Assembly (NCBI GenBank): GCA_029204225.1 | Contig: CM055096.1 | Location: 5,622,931 to 5,686,930 of the forward strand | Length of the DNA: 64,000 nt | Direction of reading: 5' to 3' | Origin: Diphasiastrum complanatum | Taxonomy: Eukaryota > Streptophyta > Lycopodiopsida > Lycopodiales > Lycopodiaceae | In this document: piece after piece, positions 23,144-33,859 of the stretch | Layout of the letters: every line of letters begins with the position of its first letter | Position numbering within the stretch: position 1 is the first letter of the stretch | Notes under the pieces: generated by a model | Told to the model about the DNA's origin: nothing | What the model saw: the letters and a program-made list of their open reading frames with translations, nothing else | Database searches by the model: none | Position numbers and translations under genes: made by a program

Positions 23144-26100
23144 ATGGCTACAAGTGGAGGCTTTATGTTGGAGAGCAATGATAGGCTTACCTCAATCAAC
23201 TATTCTACTTGGAAGGTGAGGATGGAGTCCTTATTGGAGATGAATGAGTTGATGGAGATTGTTTTAGGTTTGGAGGAGAGACCAGAAACTCAACAAGATC
23301 AAATGAGATATGACAAGAGAGCAAAGAAAGCTCTACACATGATCAAGATGAATGTTACCAATGAACTTCTCAAGGAAGTTGGTAAGTGCACATCATCCTT
23401 GGAGGCTTGGGAAGCTTTGAAGAAGCTTTATGAATCCAAGTCTACATCAAGAGTGCTTACTCTTAGGAGGCAAATCTTTCAAAGTTTTCAAAAGAAGGAA
23501 GAGAGTATTCATGCTTTTGTTTTGAGGGTTAAACCATTCAATGATGAGTTAGCATGTATTGATGAAAGCATTAAGGAGGTAGAGCTTGTTCAAGTTATAC
23601 TTAATGGCTTGTTGGATGATCATGCTAATCTTGTTCAAAGTTTTGCTATTCAAAAGACTTTTCCAAGTATTGTGGATTTGCAAGAGATCTTGGTGAATGA
23701 GGAGTATAGGCTTCAATCAAGAGGAGGTGGATCTACATCGACATCTCATTATGAAGAGGATGCTATGTTCATCAAAGGCAAGTTCAAGGGCAAAGGCAAA
23801 GGCAGGTGGTCTAACGGGAAAGATCAAGGTGAGACTTCTTCTTTTGGCAAAAAGAAACATAAGTCTAAGTCGAAATGCTTTTATTGTGGAATCAAAGGGC
23901 ATTTTGCAAATGAATGTTTGAAGAAGCAAAGAGATGAAGGTAGCAAGCAAATCAACTTTACTACTAATGATGAGGGTCTACATGGTGGTGATTCTCTTTT
24001 GATGTGTTCATCAAGTCCAATATCAAGTGAAGGTGACAAAGATTCATGGTGGATTGATAGTGGAGCTAGCTCACACATGACTAGTCACAAGGAGTTCTTT
24101 ACTTCTTTGGTCACTTATGATGGAGCCAAGAAAGCAATTCACATGGCCAATGGTGGTGAGTGTGTGATTGGAGGTATTGGTTCAATTCCTATTTGTCTCT
24201 CTACTAATAGGAAAGCAAGACTTGATGGTGTTCTTTACATTCCTTCACTTTCAAAGAATTTGATAAGTGTTGGTCAAATGATAGAGAAAGGATACATGGT
24301 AAAGTTTGGTGGTGATGCTTGTTTCATTACAAAGGAAGAAATCTTGGTTGCTAGGGGCAATAGACAAGGTAGACTTTTCAAGCTTGATGCTTTTGTTATG
24401 GCTAACAAAAAGGATGGAATGGAAAAGGAGATTGGTCTCAACTTTCCAAAGTTATCTATTAGCATCAATAAGATTGGTGGATCTTATGAAAAGTCTAACA
24501 AGCTTCCTTATGCTAGATCTAGGTCAAGATCTAATATGCTTCTTGGAGATGTTCATCTTTGTGCTAACTTGGCTAGTCTTGAGGATAATGATGGTGTTTC
24601 AATAGTTCTTCATGGCAAGTGCAAGCATGCAAAAGGTAAGGAAAGAGCTAACTTCATCAATGGAGGTGAAGGTTCTTCCTTGGAAAAGATTGTTCTTAAT
24701 GATTTCTTTGATCATATGGAAAAGGATGTTGCTAGGTGCATGCATGAAGGAGGTGGTTCTTCTACATTCTTTTGTTATGATTCCAAGAAAGTCATTTTTC
24801 CAGCAAGTGGAGTCACACGTCTTTATAAAGAGAGTAGATCAAATGGTTCTATCAAGAGACTTGGTGAGGAAGATAGTCACAAGTCAAGAAGAAGAGAAGT
24901 ATGTGAAGAGTTCAAAGTAGGACGTACTTTGAATGATGTCATTGTAAATAATAGTGAGGAAGAATCATTATCATATGAGTCATTACCTAAAACATTGAGT
25001 AGAAGTTCTTGTTTGAAAAAAGAGAGTACTTCAATCATTCTTATGTTGAAGGTACTAATCATTTTTTTCATGGCTTCTAATGTTTTTGAGGTTTCTACTT
25101 CTTATGATGCAATCATTAAGAGAGAGTCTTATGAAGGAAAGAGCAATGGAAGATTGGTTCTTGGGAAGATCCAAGTCATGGATCTCACACCTCTTCATCA
25201 ACTCAAAGGATTCTATGATTGTGAATTGATCACTCATGATCGAGATGGCAAAAGGTTGGTTGGAGAAGACTACGTGGAACAAATCGAGAGGCAATTTTTT
25301 CAAGACAAGGGAGATCTCATTGGTGAGCTTATTGAGGTTTGTAATGGACTCAAGAAGGCTGGATTTATTAGGTTTGATACTCATCTTCACCTACTCTACT
25401 TCATGTTGGATGGAAAGTTTGGAATCTATCTTTTGATTTATGATGGTGACATTGGTGACATTGTTTTCACTAACCTTTGTGGAAATTCGAGATCAAGCAT
25501 TGATGAGATCTTCTTGGATCTAGATCATATGTTTGAGAGGGAGTATTTTCAGAGGTTCAGGTCTGAAGATATTCATATCTTTGATATCTTTGATGATCAA
25601 GAGAAAGGTAAGCAAGTGGAAGCGACACACTTTGCTTTATTCACATGTTTTGAAGAATTTTCTTGTGTAGATGATGCTATGCAAGTGGATATTGGTTCTC
25701 ATGTTTTTCATAATGGGAAAGCAAGTAATGGATCTGGAAAACAAAGTTTGTTTAATGACTTTGATGATCAAGAAGAAGATCAAGAGGTTGGTCTCAAAGG
25801 GCTTCAACAACACAAAAGGAAAGGTTGCAATTTGGAGCTAGTCAAGAGCATCAAAGGAAGGTTATTTGGCAAAGATGTTATGGATCTGTTTTTGCAGCTT
25901 ATTGAAGACTCAAGTAAGGTCAAAGGAGCAGCATGGAAGTTTTGTTCAAGTTTACTTTGTCTCATGTTTGAGCTATTTCATGTGGATGTGTGCAAATTGT
26001 CAAGATATGGACAAACTAGCTACATTGTCTTGCAATATCTTATTGTTGGAGTTGTACTAGCATTCTTGGCTGGTTTTGCTGATGGAGGCTCATTATATCA

Positions 26101-26707
26101 CTCATCCATGATCAAGTTCTCAAGTGTTGAGCTACTTGGTGCCAATACTTGGAGATTGTCAATTTTTTGTGAATTCATGGTCATTTTCTTGTGTCAAGTA
26201 GATCTTGAAGATGGACTAGTGCAACCTACTTGGTTTATGGAGTCATGTGGTGCTGGATTTGCATCATTAATGTACTCACCTACTCATGGATTTTCAAGGT
26301 TTGATGGTTTCTTGTGGCAAGATGGAGATGGAGGCTCATTCATGGAGTTTTATGGTGGAGACATATCAAGAAAGGACAAAGTTGGAGGACACAAGCAAGC
26401 AAATGGTCATCACTCACATTTATTGTTTGGTTGCTATAATTTTCCAGAGAGTACAAAGTTTGAAACATGGAGGAATCATCTCATTCACATTCTATTTGGT
26501 TCTTCATGTTCTAGTTATATCTTGATGTGCAAAATTGATGTAAGAAATAGTGAAGCATCCAATTTGGACACTATTCTCTATATCAATTATGAAAGATACT
26601 TTAGAACCTTAGAAAGAATATCTATACTTAGGATGGAGATCATTCTAAAGTTGGATCAAAGTTCTATTGTCAAAACTATGCCAAAACTAGTTGAAGAGGG
26701 AGTGTGA
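23144..26707 (+). CDS. A2 Gag-protease fused to a ~700-residue unknown module (1187 aa)
   Basis: Start ATG follows the leader (AACATGGCT) and begins MATSGGFMLESNDRL. Residues 1-230 are Copia gag (NYSTWKVRMESLL at 19-31). The CCHC knuckle CFYCGIKGHFANEC is at 245-258 and the protease box WWIDSGASSH at 302-311. VLYIPSLSKNLISVGQM and a pre-integrase-like KEEILVARGNRQGRLFKLD follow. LPYARSRSRS (454-463) aligns with LPYKRSTSRS of A3 just before the integrase core. From there to about 1175 no integrase, RT or RNase H motif exists and I recognise no family. Hydrophobic stretches lie at about 630-645, 960-979 and 1003-1020. The last residues (PKLVEEGV) again match the A1 pol tail (KLVEERV). Gag and protease assignments are firm; the module's function is unknown. 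Confidence 0.9.
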   Translation: MATSGGFMLESNDRLTSINYSTWKVRMESLLEMNELMEIVLGLEERPETQQDQMRYDKRAKKALHMIKMNVTNELLKEVGKCTSSLEAWEALKKLYESKSTSRVLTLRRQIFQSFQKKEESIHAFVLRVKPFNDELACIDESIKEVELVQVILNGLLDDHANLVQSFAIQKTFPSIVDLQEILVNEEYRLQSRGGGSTSTSHYEEDAMFIKGKFKGKGKGRWSNGKDQGETSSFGKKKHKSKSKCFYCGIKGHFANECLKKQRDEGSKQINFTTNDEGLHGGDSLLMCSSSPISSEGDKDSWWIDSGASSHMTSHKEFFTSLVTYDGAKKAIHMANGGECVIGGIGSIPICLSTNRKARLDGVLYIPSLSKNLISVGQMIEKGYMVKFGGDACFITKEEILVARGNRQGRLFKLDAFVMANKKDGMEKEIGLNFPKLSISINKIGGSYEKSNKLPYARSRSRSNMLLGDVHLCANLASLEDNDGVSIVLHGKCKHAKGKERANFINGGEGSSLEKIVLNDFFDHMEKDVARCMHEGGGSSTFFCYDSKKVIFPASGVTRLYKESRSNGSIKRLGEEDSHKSRRREVCEEFKVGRTLNDVIVNNSEEESLSYESLPKTLSRSSCLKKESTSIILMLKVLIIFFMASNVFEVSTSYDAIIKRESYEGKSNGRLVLGKIQVMDLTPLHQLKGFYDCELITHDRDGKRLVGEDYVEQIERQFFQDKGDLIGELIEVCNGLKKAGFIRFDTHLHLLYFMLDGKFGIYLLIYDGDIGDIVFTNLCGNSRSSIDEIFLDLDHMFEREYFQRFRSEDIHIFDIFDDQEKGKQVEATHFALFTCFEEFSCVDDAMQVDIGSHVFHNGKASNGSGKQSLFNDFDDQEEDQEVGLKGLQQHKRKGCNLELVKSIKGRLFGKDVMDLFLQLIEDSSKVKGAAWKFCSSLLCLMFELFHVDVCKLSRYGQTSYIVLQYLIVGVVLAFLAGFADGGSLYHSSMIKFSSVELLGANTWRLSIFCEFMVIFLCQVDLEDGLVQPTWFMESCGAGFASLMYSPTHGFSRFDGFLWQDGDGGSFMEFYGGDISRKDKVGGHKQANGHHSHLLFGCYNFPESTKFETWRNHLIHILFGSSCSSYILMCKIDVRNSEASNLDTILYINYERYFRTLERISILRMEIILKLDQSSIVKTMPKLVEEGV

Positions 26708-27356
26708 GAGATTTCAACTAGTTTAGTCTAGTTTAACCACATTTTGGTAAATTGTCAATAAGAGGCCAAAACTCATTTTAGACTTAGAGATAAACTTTTT
26801 GGAAATATATTAGTTTAAACTACATTCAGTAAACACTTTTGGAAAGTGTGGGAAAGCTGGTAGTCGAGTTTGAGAGAGATTCAAATTTGAACTTTGGGTA
26901 CATTGAATCTAGACCCAAAAATAGTAGGGTTTACATTTTGGAGGGAAAGCCAAGTGGCCAAATAGGGTTTGGAAACTCTATAAAAGGATGTAACTCGTGG
27001 AGAGACACATCTTCTCTCTTCTCTATCTCATTTCATGCTTATACATGGTTCTCTTTGGGTTCTACTACTCATTGGTGCACTATCTTGGTGTTATCTTGCA
27101 ATTCTATGTGTAGAATGATCATTTATTGCTATTTTCGGTTCCACACGTGTGAAATACAGTAGGGTACTATAATTGTATGGACAACAAACATATTTTATGT
27201 TTTTTTTCATGTTTGATCAATATCTCTTAGAGTTTGCATCTCATTTTGTATGTAGATGCTGATTTTTCTACATTGGCAGGATTGTTGGTTTGCTCCTCAT
27301 TGTAACCAAAGATTTGGGACTTGGATTGGATCTTGAATGATCTGAAATCCTTCACA
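26703..27356 (+). repeat. 3' LTR of A2 copy II
   Basis: 654 bp, TGTGAGAGAT...ATCCTTCACA; the ORF stop TGA (26705-26707) is inside it. Purine tract GAAGAGGGAG precedes it. TATA box at 26979-26986, CACACGTGTG at 27142-27151. Confidence 0.9.
26979..26986 (+). promoter_or_regulatory. TATA box of the A2 LTR
   Basis: TATAAAAG, conserved in the LTRs of A2 copies I, II (3' only) and III and in A1 at 3052. It is absent from the 5' LTR of this element because of the 87-bp deletion. Confidence 0.6.
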
Positions 27357-27884
27357 AAACTCACTCAAGAATGTAGGAAGCACTCAAATTATCTATAAAT
27401 GACTCAAATACAAATGAATTGTATATAACTATGTGGCTATGACCTCAGAAATTGTCTAGATCTCAAATACACAAGATTGGAAAGCCTTTCGCAAAATCTG
27501 AGTCAAAAAAAATGTTTCCAACCAGGTTGGGTGCCCTACCCACCTTGATATAATTATCTATAACTTTTTATTGGTACATCCAATTGATATAAAACAAATT
27601 GCAAAACTATTTTACTCTACAAGCTTTCTAGCAAGCTATCAAGTATGGACTTTGGATCTATCGTGGAGGAGAACCAAGAAGTCAAAGTTTGTTGATTCTC
27701 ACATGTGTTTGAGTACTGAATTTTGTATAGTTCCAAATCAGATCCAATCGATGTGATAATGACCCCTCTTGATCCAAAAATCTCAAAGATAGCAAAGGAG
27801 ATGCCAATACACTCTAGAGTTAGGTCTTGATTTCAAGGCAAATTTTCACATCACTCATGATGTATGCATGGATATATTAGGTAG
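27357..27884 (-). other. Leader of the minus-strand C-like Copia, continued
   Basis: Non-coding sequence between the A2 insertion and the primer site at 27885-27896. No gene-like frame is supported. Confidence 0.5.
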
Positions 27885-27896
27885 GCTCTGATACCA
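27885..27896 (-). other. Primer binding site of the C-like Copia
   Basis: GCTCTGATACCA on plus, i.e. TGGTATCAGAGC on minus, abutting an LTR that starts TGTTAAATTTCACACG on the plus strand. Confidence 0.9.
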
Positions 27897-28360
27897 TGTT
27901 AAATTTCACACGTGTGGGAAAGTCCAAAAGTGTATTTGATCTCCTAATATGTGGGTGATTGCACAAAGATCAAGCTGTAGATTGAATTCCAAGATCTACT
28001 TCACAAATCTAAGGCAAGAGCACAATGAAACATGCATGTACCATTCACCAATTTTACATTCACACATGTGGGAGACTTGTCATGAAAAGAATAAGTATTA
28101 AAAAGCCTTGCTTTCGGGTAGAGAGAGAATCCAAGTACAAATGCTCGAGTAGATAGAGAAGGCCAAAAAGCCTCAAAATGTAGAAACACTCACTAACTTC
28201 AAAAAATTCAAATACAATGAACCTATCACAACCTGTAATAGGAACTCGAGGTAGGGAGTGTTTGATTTTCATTGGAACTCTTTTTCTCCTCCTCTCGTAT
28301 GATTGGGTGAGTGACTTATGAGTCCTCAAACTTGATTGAGATACACCGAGGCCCCTCCCT
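27897..28360 (-). repeat. 5' LTR (minus) of the C-like Copia, partial
   Basis: Matches the C LTR end (compare 54040 onward): TTTCACACGTGTGG, the GTGATTGCACAAAGATCAAG block and GGGTAGAGAGAGAA. Similarity fades after about 28250, so the outer end is approximate. A CACACGTGTG palindrome is at 27907-27916. Confidence 0.65.
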
Positions 28361-28759
28361 TCCAACAAGCTATTGGTGACCCTGTCTATTCCAAGGATTA
28401 TACCGAGGGGTATCCCTTGGTATATCTATATCAAAAGTTTACTCTATTCCGAGGGTTTAAAATCAAAAAATGTTATTTTAGGGCATAGTGGAGCTTGTAA
28501 GAATATTTTTTTTAGGGTAGAATGGAGCCAGTTTATTGGCTCCATTCTGCCCTAAAAATGGACTCCATCCGACTCCAGAGTCTTTTGCACCACTTCTTAT
28601 GAAGTTGGTAAGCAAAATCGTTTGTTCATTTATTATTGTTAATAAAAAAATTCGCAAAATTTATTTGAGTTACATTATAAGCACAACTTGAGTCCTTGGG
28701 GGGTTGGGATTTGTTGGTAAGAACGATTCAACTTGGTCCAACCCAATTAGGTGTGATCA
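28361..28759. other. Unassigned stretch with a near-perfect hairpin
   Basis: No gene was recognised. A 20-bp inverted repeat with one mismatch lies at 28511-28530 and 28537-28556 (TTTAGGGTAGAATGGAGCCA and its complement) with a 6-nt loop. An isolated hairpin of this size could be a foldback relic. Confidence 0.6.
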
Positions 28760-29920
28760 TCATTTATCTTTCACATACTCTCTCTCTCTCTCTCTCGCTC
28801 TCTCTTAATCTATATTCTTTGAAAAGTGATTACAAAATGGTGTCACATGCCTCTTTATAGACAATCCTAGGGTTAGAATTTTTTCACTTTAGGCCTATAA
28901 TTCTTGCACCATAGGATTACGAGTATAGTGCACCTTCTACGAGTGTCTGACATTACATTCCAGGTCTTTATGTTGACTCTGCCATGCTTTTGTTCCCGTC
29001 ATCCTAAAATATGGTGGTGAGGCAATAGGCTCTGTTTCTGCTGATTGGTCGGTCTGTTGACTTCTTTGGCATTGGCGTTCCCGGTACATATAAATTATGG
29101 AACGCCCTTATCTATGATTTGTCGATGCTCTTCGTTGTACTTATGTGGCTCAACTCCGTTGCTTGATATCCATTATGCTCTTCTGATAGCTGAAATCAGT
29201 TAGAAGAATCTACATGGAAATATCCTACAATGCTTCCATTGCAAATTTGGTGTAAGTCCCTCTGCACCTGCGTATGTCTTTGGCATTGGCATGCATGGCA
29301 ATGTGAAACGGTTGCGAAGGAAGATAAAAGGGGTATAGATGAGAGGGGGAGGTGAGAAGCAGTGAAAAGTGAGAAATTTTTTTGGAGGCGAATGATTAGC
29401 TATAGAAGGGGGGTATAAACAAAAAAAGTGTAAATACAATTAGATTAAGAAAATAAAAAAAAAATAAGAAAGAGAAACAAAACGAATGGTGAAATAGAAG
29501 AAAATAAAAGTGAGTCCTTCGATTCTTTTTGTGCGACTTTTTTTTTTTTTGGCATGTTTGTTTCTAAACTCAAACTCATTGTTTTATATATATGTATATA
29601 TAATAGTCGCCTTGTTATTGTAACACATTATTTAGAAATATTTTTTGATATATACATATTTCAATCTGGCAGTATAGGCGGCATACCGCTCTTTAGTCTG
29701 GTGGACAATACTTTCGCATTGAATGCATCGACAAAAAAAGAACGACATTCAATTGTGGAGTGACAAGGTTTCATCAAGCGGATCGCAGTGGTACAAGGGA
29801 TACCAATCTGGTCGAAAGACCTCACTGGGACCATACAAGAGATTAGAAGCTGACTATAGTTTTTTCAAGATCTTTCTGTTCAAGGAACAACATGTTTTTT
29901 CGGGCCTTCGATTTCAAACA
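28760..29920 (-). repeat. Left copy of a 1.1-1.2 kb inverted duplication
   Basis: Reverse complement of about 46960-48175 with scattered differences. Shared landmarks are the CT/GA tract (28771-28805 here), a TATA-like CTCTTTATAGACAATCCTAG, GCATTGGCATGCATGGCAATG and ACCAATCTGGTCGAAAG. Orientation is set by that TATA-like box. It is probably an LTR or another high-copy element of a family not identified here. No coding sequence is supported. Confidence 0.7.
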
Positions 29921-29927
29921 TAACACT

Positions 29928-30568
29928 TGTGAAGGATTTAAGATCATTCAAGATCCAATCTATTTAAATCTTTGGTTACAATAAGGAGCAAACCAACAAT
30001 CCTGCCAATGTAAAAAATCAGCATCTACACACAAAATGAGATGCAAACTCTAAGAGATATTGATCAAACATGTACCAAAACATAAAATATGTTTGTTGTC
30101 CGTACAATTACAGTACCCTACTGTATTTTACACTTGTGGAACCGAAAATAACAATAAATGATCATTCTACACATAGAATTGCAAGATAACACCAAGGTAG
30201 TGTACCAATGAGTAGTAGAACCCAAAAGAGCCATGTATAAGCATTGAATGAGATAGAGAAGAGAGAAAATGTGTCTCTCATCATCCTTTTATAGAGTTTT
30301 CAAACCCTATTTGGCCACTTGGCTTTCCCTCCAAAATGTAAACCCTACTATTTTTGGGTCTAGATTCAATGTACCCAAAGTTCAGATTTGAATCTCTCTC
30401 AAACTCGACTACCAACTTTCCCACACTTTCCAAAAGTGTTTATTGAATGTATTTAAACTAATATAACTTCAAAAAGTTTATCTCTAAGTCTAAAATGAGT
30501 TTTGGCCTCTTATTGACAATTTACCAAAATGTGACTAAACTAGACTAAACTAGTTGAAATCTCTCACG
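29928..30568 (-). repeat. 3' LTR of A2 copy III
   Basis: 641 bp. The inner end reads CTCTCACG, so the terminal base is changed from the family's CTCTCACA. The TATA region is retained (minus strand, near 30290-30300). Confidence 0.85.
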
Positions 30569-32189
30569 CTCCCTCTTCAACTAGTTTTGGCATAGTTTTG
30601 ACAATAGAACTTTGATCCAACTTTAGAATGATCTCCATCCTAAGTATAGATATTCTTTCTAAGGTTCTAAAGTATCTTTCATAATTGATATAGAGAATAG
30701 TGTCCAAATTGGATGCTTCACTATTTATTACATCAATTTTGCACATCAAGATATAACTAGAACATGAAGAACCAAATAGAATGTGTATGAGATGATTCCT
30801 CCATGTTTCAAACTTTGTACTCTCTGGAAAATTATAGCAACCAAACAATAAATGTGAGTGATGACCATTTACTTGCTTGTGTCCTCCAACTTTGTCCTTT
30901 CTTAATATGTCTCCACCATAAAACTCCATGAATGAGCCTCCATCTCCATCTTGCCACAAGAAACCATCAAACCTTGAAAATCCATGAGTAGGTGAGTACA
31001 TTAATGATGCAAATCCAGCACCACATGACTCCATAAACCAAGTAGGTTGCACTAGTCCATCTTCAAGATCTACTTGACACAAGAAAATGACCATGAATTT
31101 ACAAAAAATTGACAATCTCCAAGTATTGGCACCAAGTAGCTCAACACTTGAGAACTTGATCATGGATGAGTGATATAATGAGCCTCCATTAGCCTCATTT
31201 CCATCAGCAAAACCAGCCAAGAATGCTAGTACAACTCCAACAATAAGATATTGCAAGACAATGTAGCTAGTTTGTCCATATCTTGACAATTTGCACACAT
31301 CCACATGAAATAGCTCAAACATGAGATAGAACAAGTAAAGTAAACTTGAACAACATTTCCTTGCTGCTCCTTTGACCTTACTTGAGTCTTCAATAGGCTG
31401 CAAAAACAGATCCATAACATCTTTGCCAAATAACCTTCCTTTGATGCTCTTGACTAGCTCCAAATTGCCACCTTTCCTTTTGTGTTGTTGAAGCCCTTTG
31501 AGACCAACCTCTTGATCTTCCTCTTGATCTACACAAGAAAATTCTTCAAAACATGTGAATAAAGCAAAGTGAGTCGCTTCCACCTGCTTACCTTTCTCTT
31601 GATCATCAAAGATATCAAAGATATGAATATCTTCAAACCTGAACCTCTGAAAATACTCCCTCTCAAACATATGATCTAGATCCAACAAGATCTCATCAAT
31701 GCTTGATCTTGAATTTCCACAAAGGTTAGTGAAAACAATGTCACAAATGTCACCATCATAAATCAAAAAATATATTCCAAACTTTCCATCCAACATGAAG
31801 TAGAGTAGGTGAAGATGAGTATAAAACCTAAGAAATCTAGCCCTCTTGAGTTCATACAAAACCTCAATAAGCTCACCAATGAGATCTCCCTTGTCTTCAA
31901 GAAATTGCCTCTCGATTTGCTCCATGTAGGCTTCTCCAACCAACCTTTTGCCATCTTGATCATGAGTGATCAATTCACAATCATAGAATCCTTTGAGTTG
32001 ATGAAGAGATGTGAGATCCATGCCTTGGATCTTCCCAAGAACCAATCTTCCATTGCTCTTTTCTTCATAAGACTCCCTCTTAATGATTGCATCATAAGAA
32101 GTAGAAATATCAAAGACATTAGAAGCCATGAAAAAAATGATTAGTACCTTCAACATAAGAATGTTGAAGTACTCTCTTTTTCCAAACAA
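30564..32189 (-). pseudogene. A2 module, 541-codon open stretch of copy III
   Basis: Collinear and highly similar to residues about 630-1187 of the 1187-aa protein, with one internal deletion after FEEFSCVD. It includes LITHDQDGKRLVGEAYMEQ, HLHLLYFMLDGKFGIYFL, YIVLQYLIVGVVLAFLAGFA and the NSEASNLDTILYINY block. It is open to the same PKLVEEG- end. A frameshift near 32160 separates it from the upstream part (32150-32518), so the original single frame is broken. Its long openness supports the module being a real protein-coding unit in the family. Confidence 0.8.
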
Positions 32190-33257
32190 GAAAATCTACT
32201 CAATGTTTTAGGTAATGACTCATATGATAATGATTCTTCCTCACTATCATTCACAATGACATCATTCAAAGTACATCCTACTTTGAACTCTTCACATACT
32301 TCTCTTCTTCTTGACTTGTGACTATCTTCCTCACCAAGTCTCTTGATAGAACCATTTGATCTACTCTCTTTATGAAGACATGTGACTCCACTTGCTGGAA
32401 AAATGACTTTTTTGGAATCATAACAAAATAATGTAGAAGAACCACCTCTTTCATGCATGAACCTAGCAACATCCTTTTCCATATGATCAAAGAAATCATT
32501 AACAACAATCTTTTCCAAGGAAGAACCTTCACCTTCATTGATGAAGCTAGATCTTTCCTTACCTTTTGCATGCTTTCACTTGCCATGAAGAACCATTGAA
32601 ACACCATCATTATCCTCAAGACTAGCCAAGTTAGCACAAAGATTAACATTTCCAAGAAGCATATTAGATCTTGACCTATATCTAGGATAAGGAAGCTTGT
32701 TTGTCTTTGTATAAGATCCACCAATCTTATTGATGCCAAAAGATAACTTTGGAAAGTTGAGAGCAATCTCCTTTTCCATTCCATCCTTTTTGTTAGCCAT
32801 AACAAAAGCATCAAGCTTGAAAAGTCTACCTTGTCTATTGCCCCTAGCAACCAAGATTTCTTCCTTTGTAATGAAACAAGCATCACCACCAAACTTTACC
32901 ATGTATCCATTCTTTATCATTTGACCAACACTTAGCAAATTCTTTGAAAGTGAAGGAATGTAAAAAACACCATCAAGTCTTGCTTTCCTATTAGTAGAGA
33001 GACAAATAGGAATTGAACCAATACCTTCAATCACACACTCACCACCATTGGCCATGTTAATTGCTTTCTTGGCTCCATCATAAGTCTTGTCATACCTCAC
33101 TTGATCTTGAGGTGCTTGAGGTCTCCTCCAAACCTGCAACAATCTCCATCAACTCATTTATCTCCAATAAGGACTCCATCCTCACCTTCCAAGTAGAATA
33201 GTTGATTGAGGTAAGCCTATCATTGCTCTCCAACATAAATCCACCACTTGTAGCCAT
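32150..33257 (-). pseudogene. A2 gag/protease remnant of copy III with large deletion
   Basis: The gag N-terminus starts at 33257. After QDQVRYDK the frame jumps directly to TYDGAKKAINMANGGECVIE (33080), so the rest of gag, the zinc knuckle and the protease active site are deleted. IPICLSTNRKARLDGVFYIP, GNRQGRLFKLDAFVM and LPYPRYRSRSNMLLG follow. The reading frame then shifts near 32576. This copy cannot make a packaging Gag. Confidence 0.85.
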
Positions 33258-33847
33258 GTTGAAGTGACCTGATCTTCTCTTTCAACCTGTTCCAATGCAC
33301 AAAGCACTCTCTTGAATGACAAAAAATGAACTCAAGAAGAAATCACAAAGATATGGAACCTCTCAAATCTCTTCTAGCACTTCTAACTAGAAAATCAACA
33401 CATAGAATAGTGAGATCTTGATCAACCTATGATCTATACTCAATCTAATGATTCTTGCCACTTCCTAAGATTGAAACACACTCAAATTAAGTTCAGTGAC
33501 CTCACAAACTAGAGATCCAATCAAAATTAGGGTTTTGACAAAATCACAAAAAATTGAATATCTCAAATTCTACATGCAATTTCTAGAAACTTGGTATATC
33601 TTCTTGTAGACTCCAATGAGACCTTCCTAATGAACCAAAAATCATCTAATTCCAGTAAGCCAAGTGGGAAATCGGAATTGATCAAGTATATAACCCTATA
33701 TTGAGTTTTGAGCTACAAAAGATCAATTCTACACATGCAAAAATGCTGATTTTTGAGTAGAGATCAATCTAGCATGCTCTAGCATTGGTAACTCCTCCAA
33801 AATCCTTGCTAAAGATGGCTGATCCTTTCATAACCTGAAACACAATA

Positions 33848-33859
33848 GCTCTGATACCA
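33848..33859 (-). other. Primer binding site, A2 copy III
   Basis: Minus-strand TGGTATCAGAGC directly abuts the 5' LTR. Confidence 0.9.

Larger units (their letters stand above)
21977..27356 (+). mobile_element. Copia A2 copy II (plus): complete RT-less element with intact 1187-codon frame
   Basis: 5380 bp: 5' LTR 21977-22543, primer site 22544-22555, leader, one open frame 23144-26707, 3' LTR 26703-27356. Flanking pentamers are AACCT (21972-21976) and AAACT (27357-27361), a target duplication with one change. It is nested in the leader of a minus-strand C-like Copia. The two LTRs differ by several substitutions and one 87-bp deletion, so insertion is not very recent, yet the frame has no stop. 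Confidence 0.9.

Noticed and set aside
25055-25390. 111-codon frame antisense to the A2 module, present in three copies
   Set aside because: It mirrors conservation of the sense module; sense frames are far longer and continuous with gag-protease.
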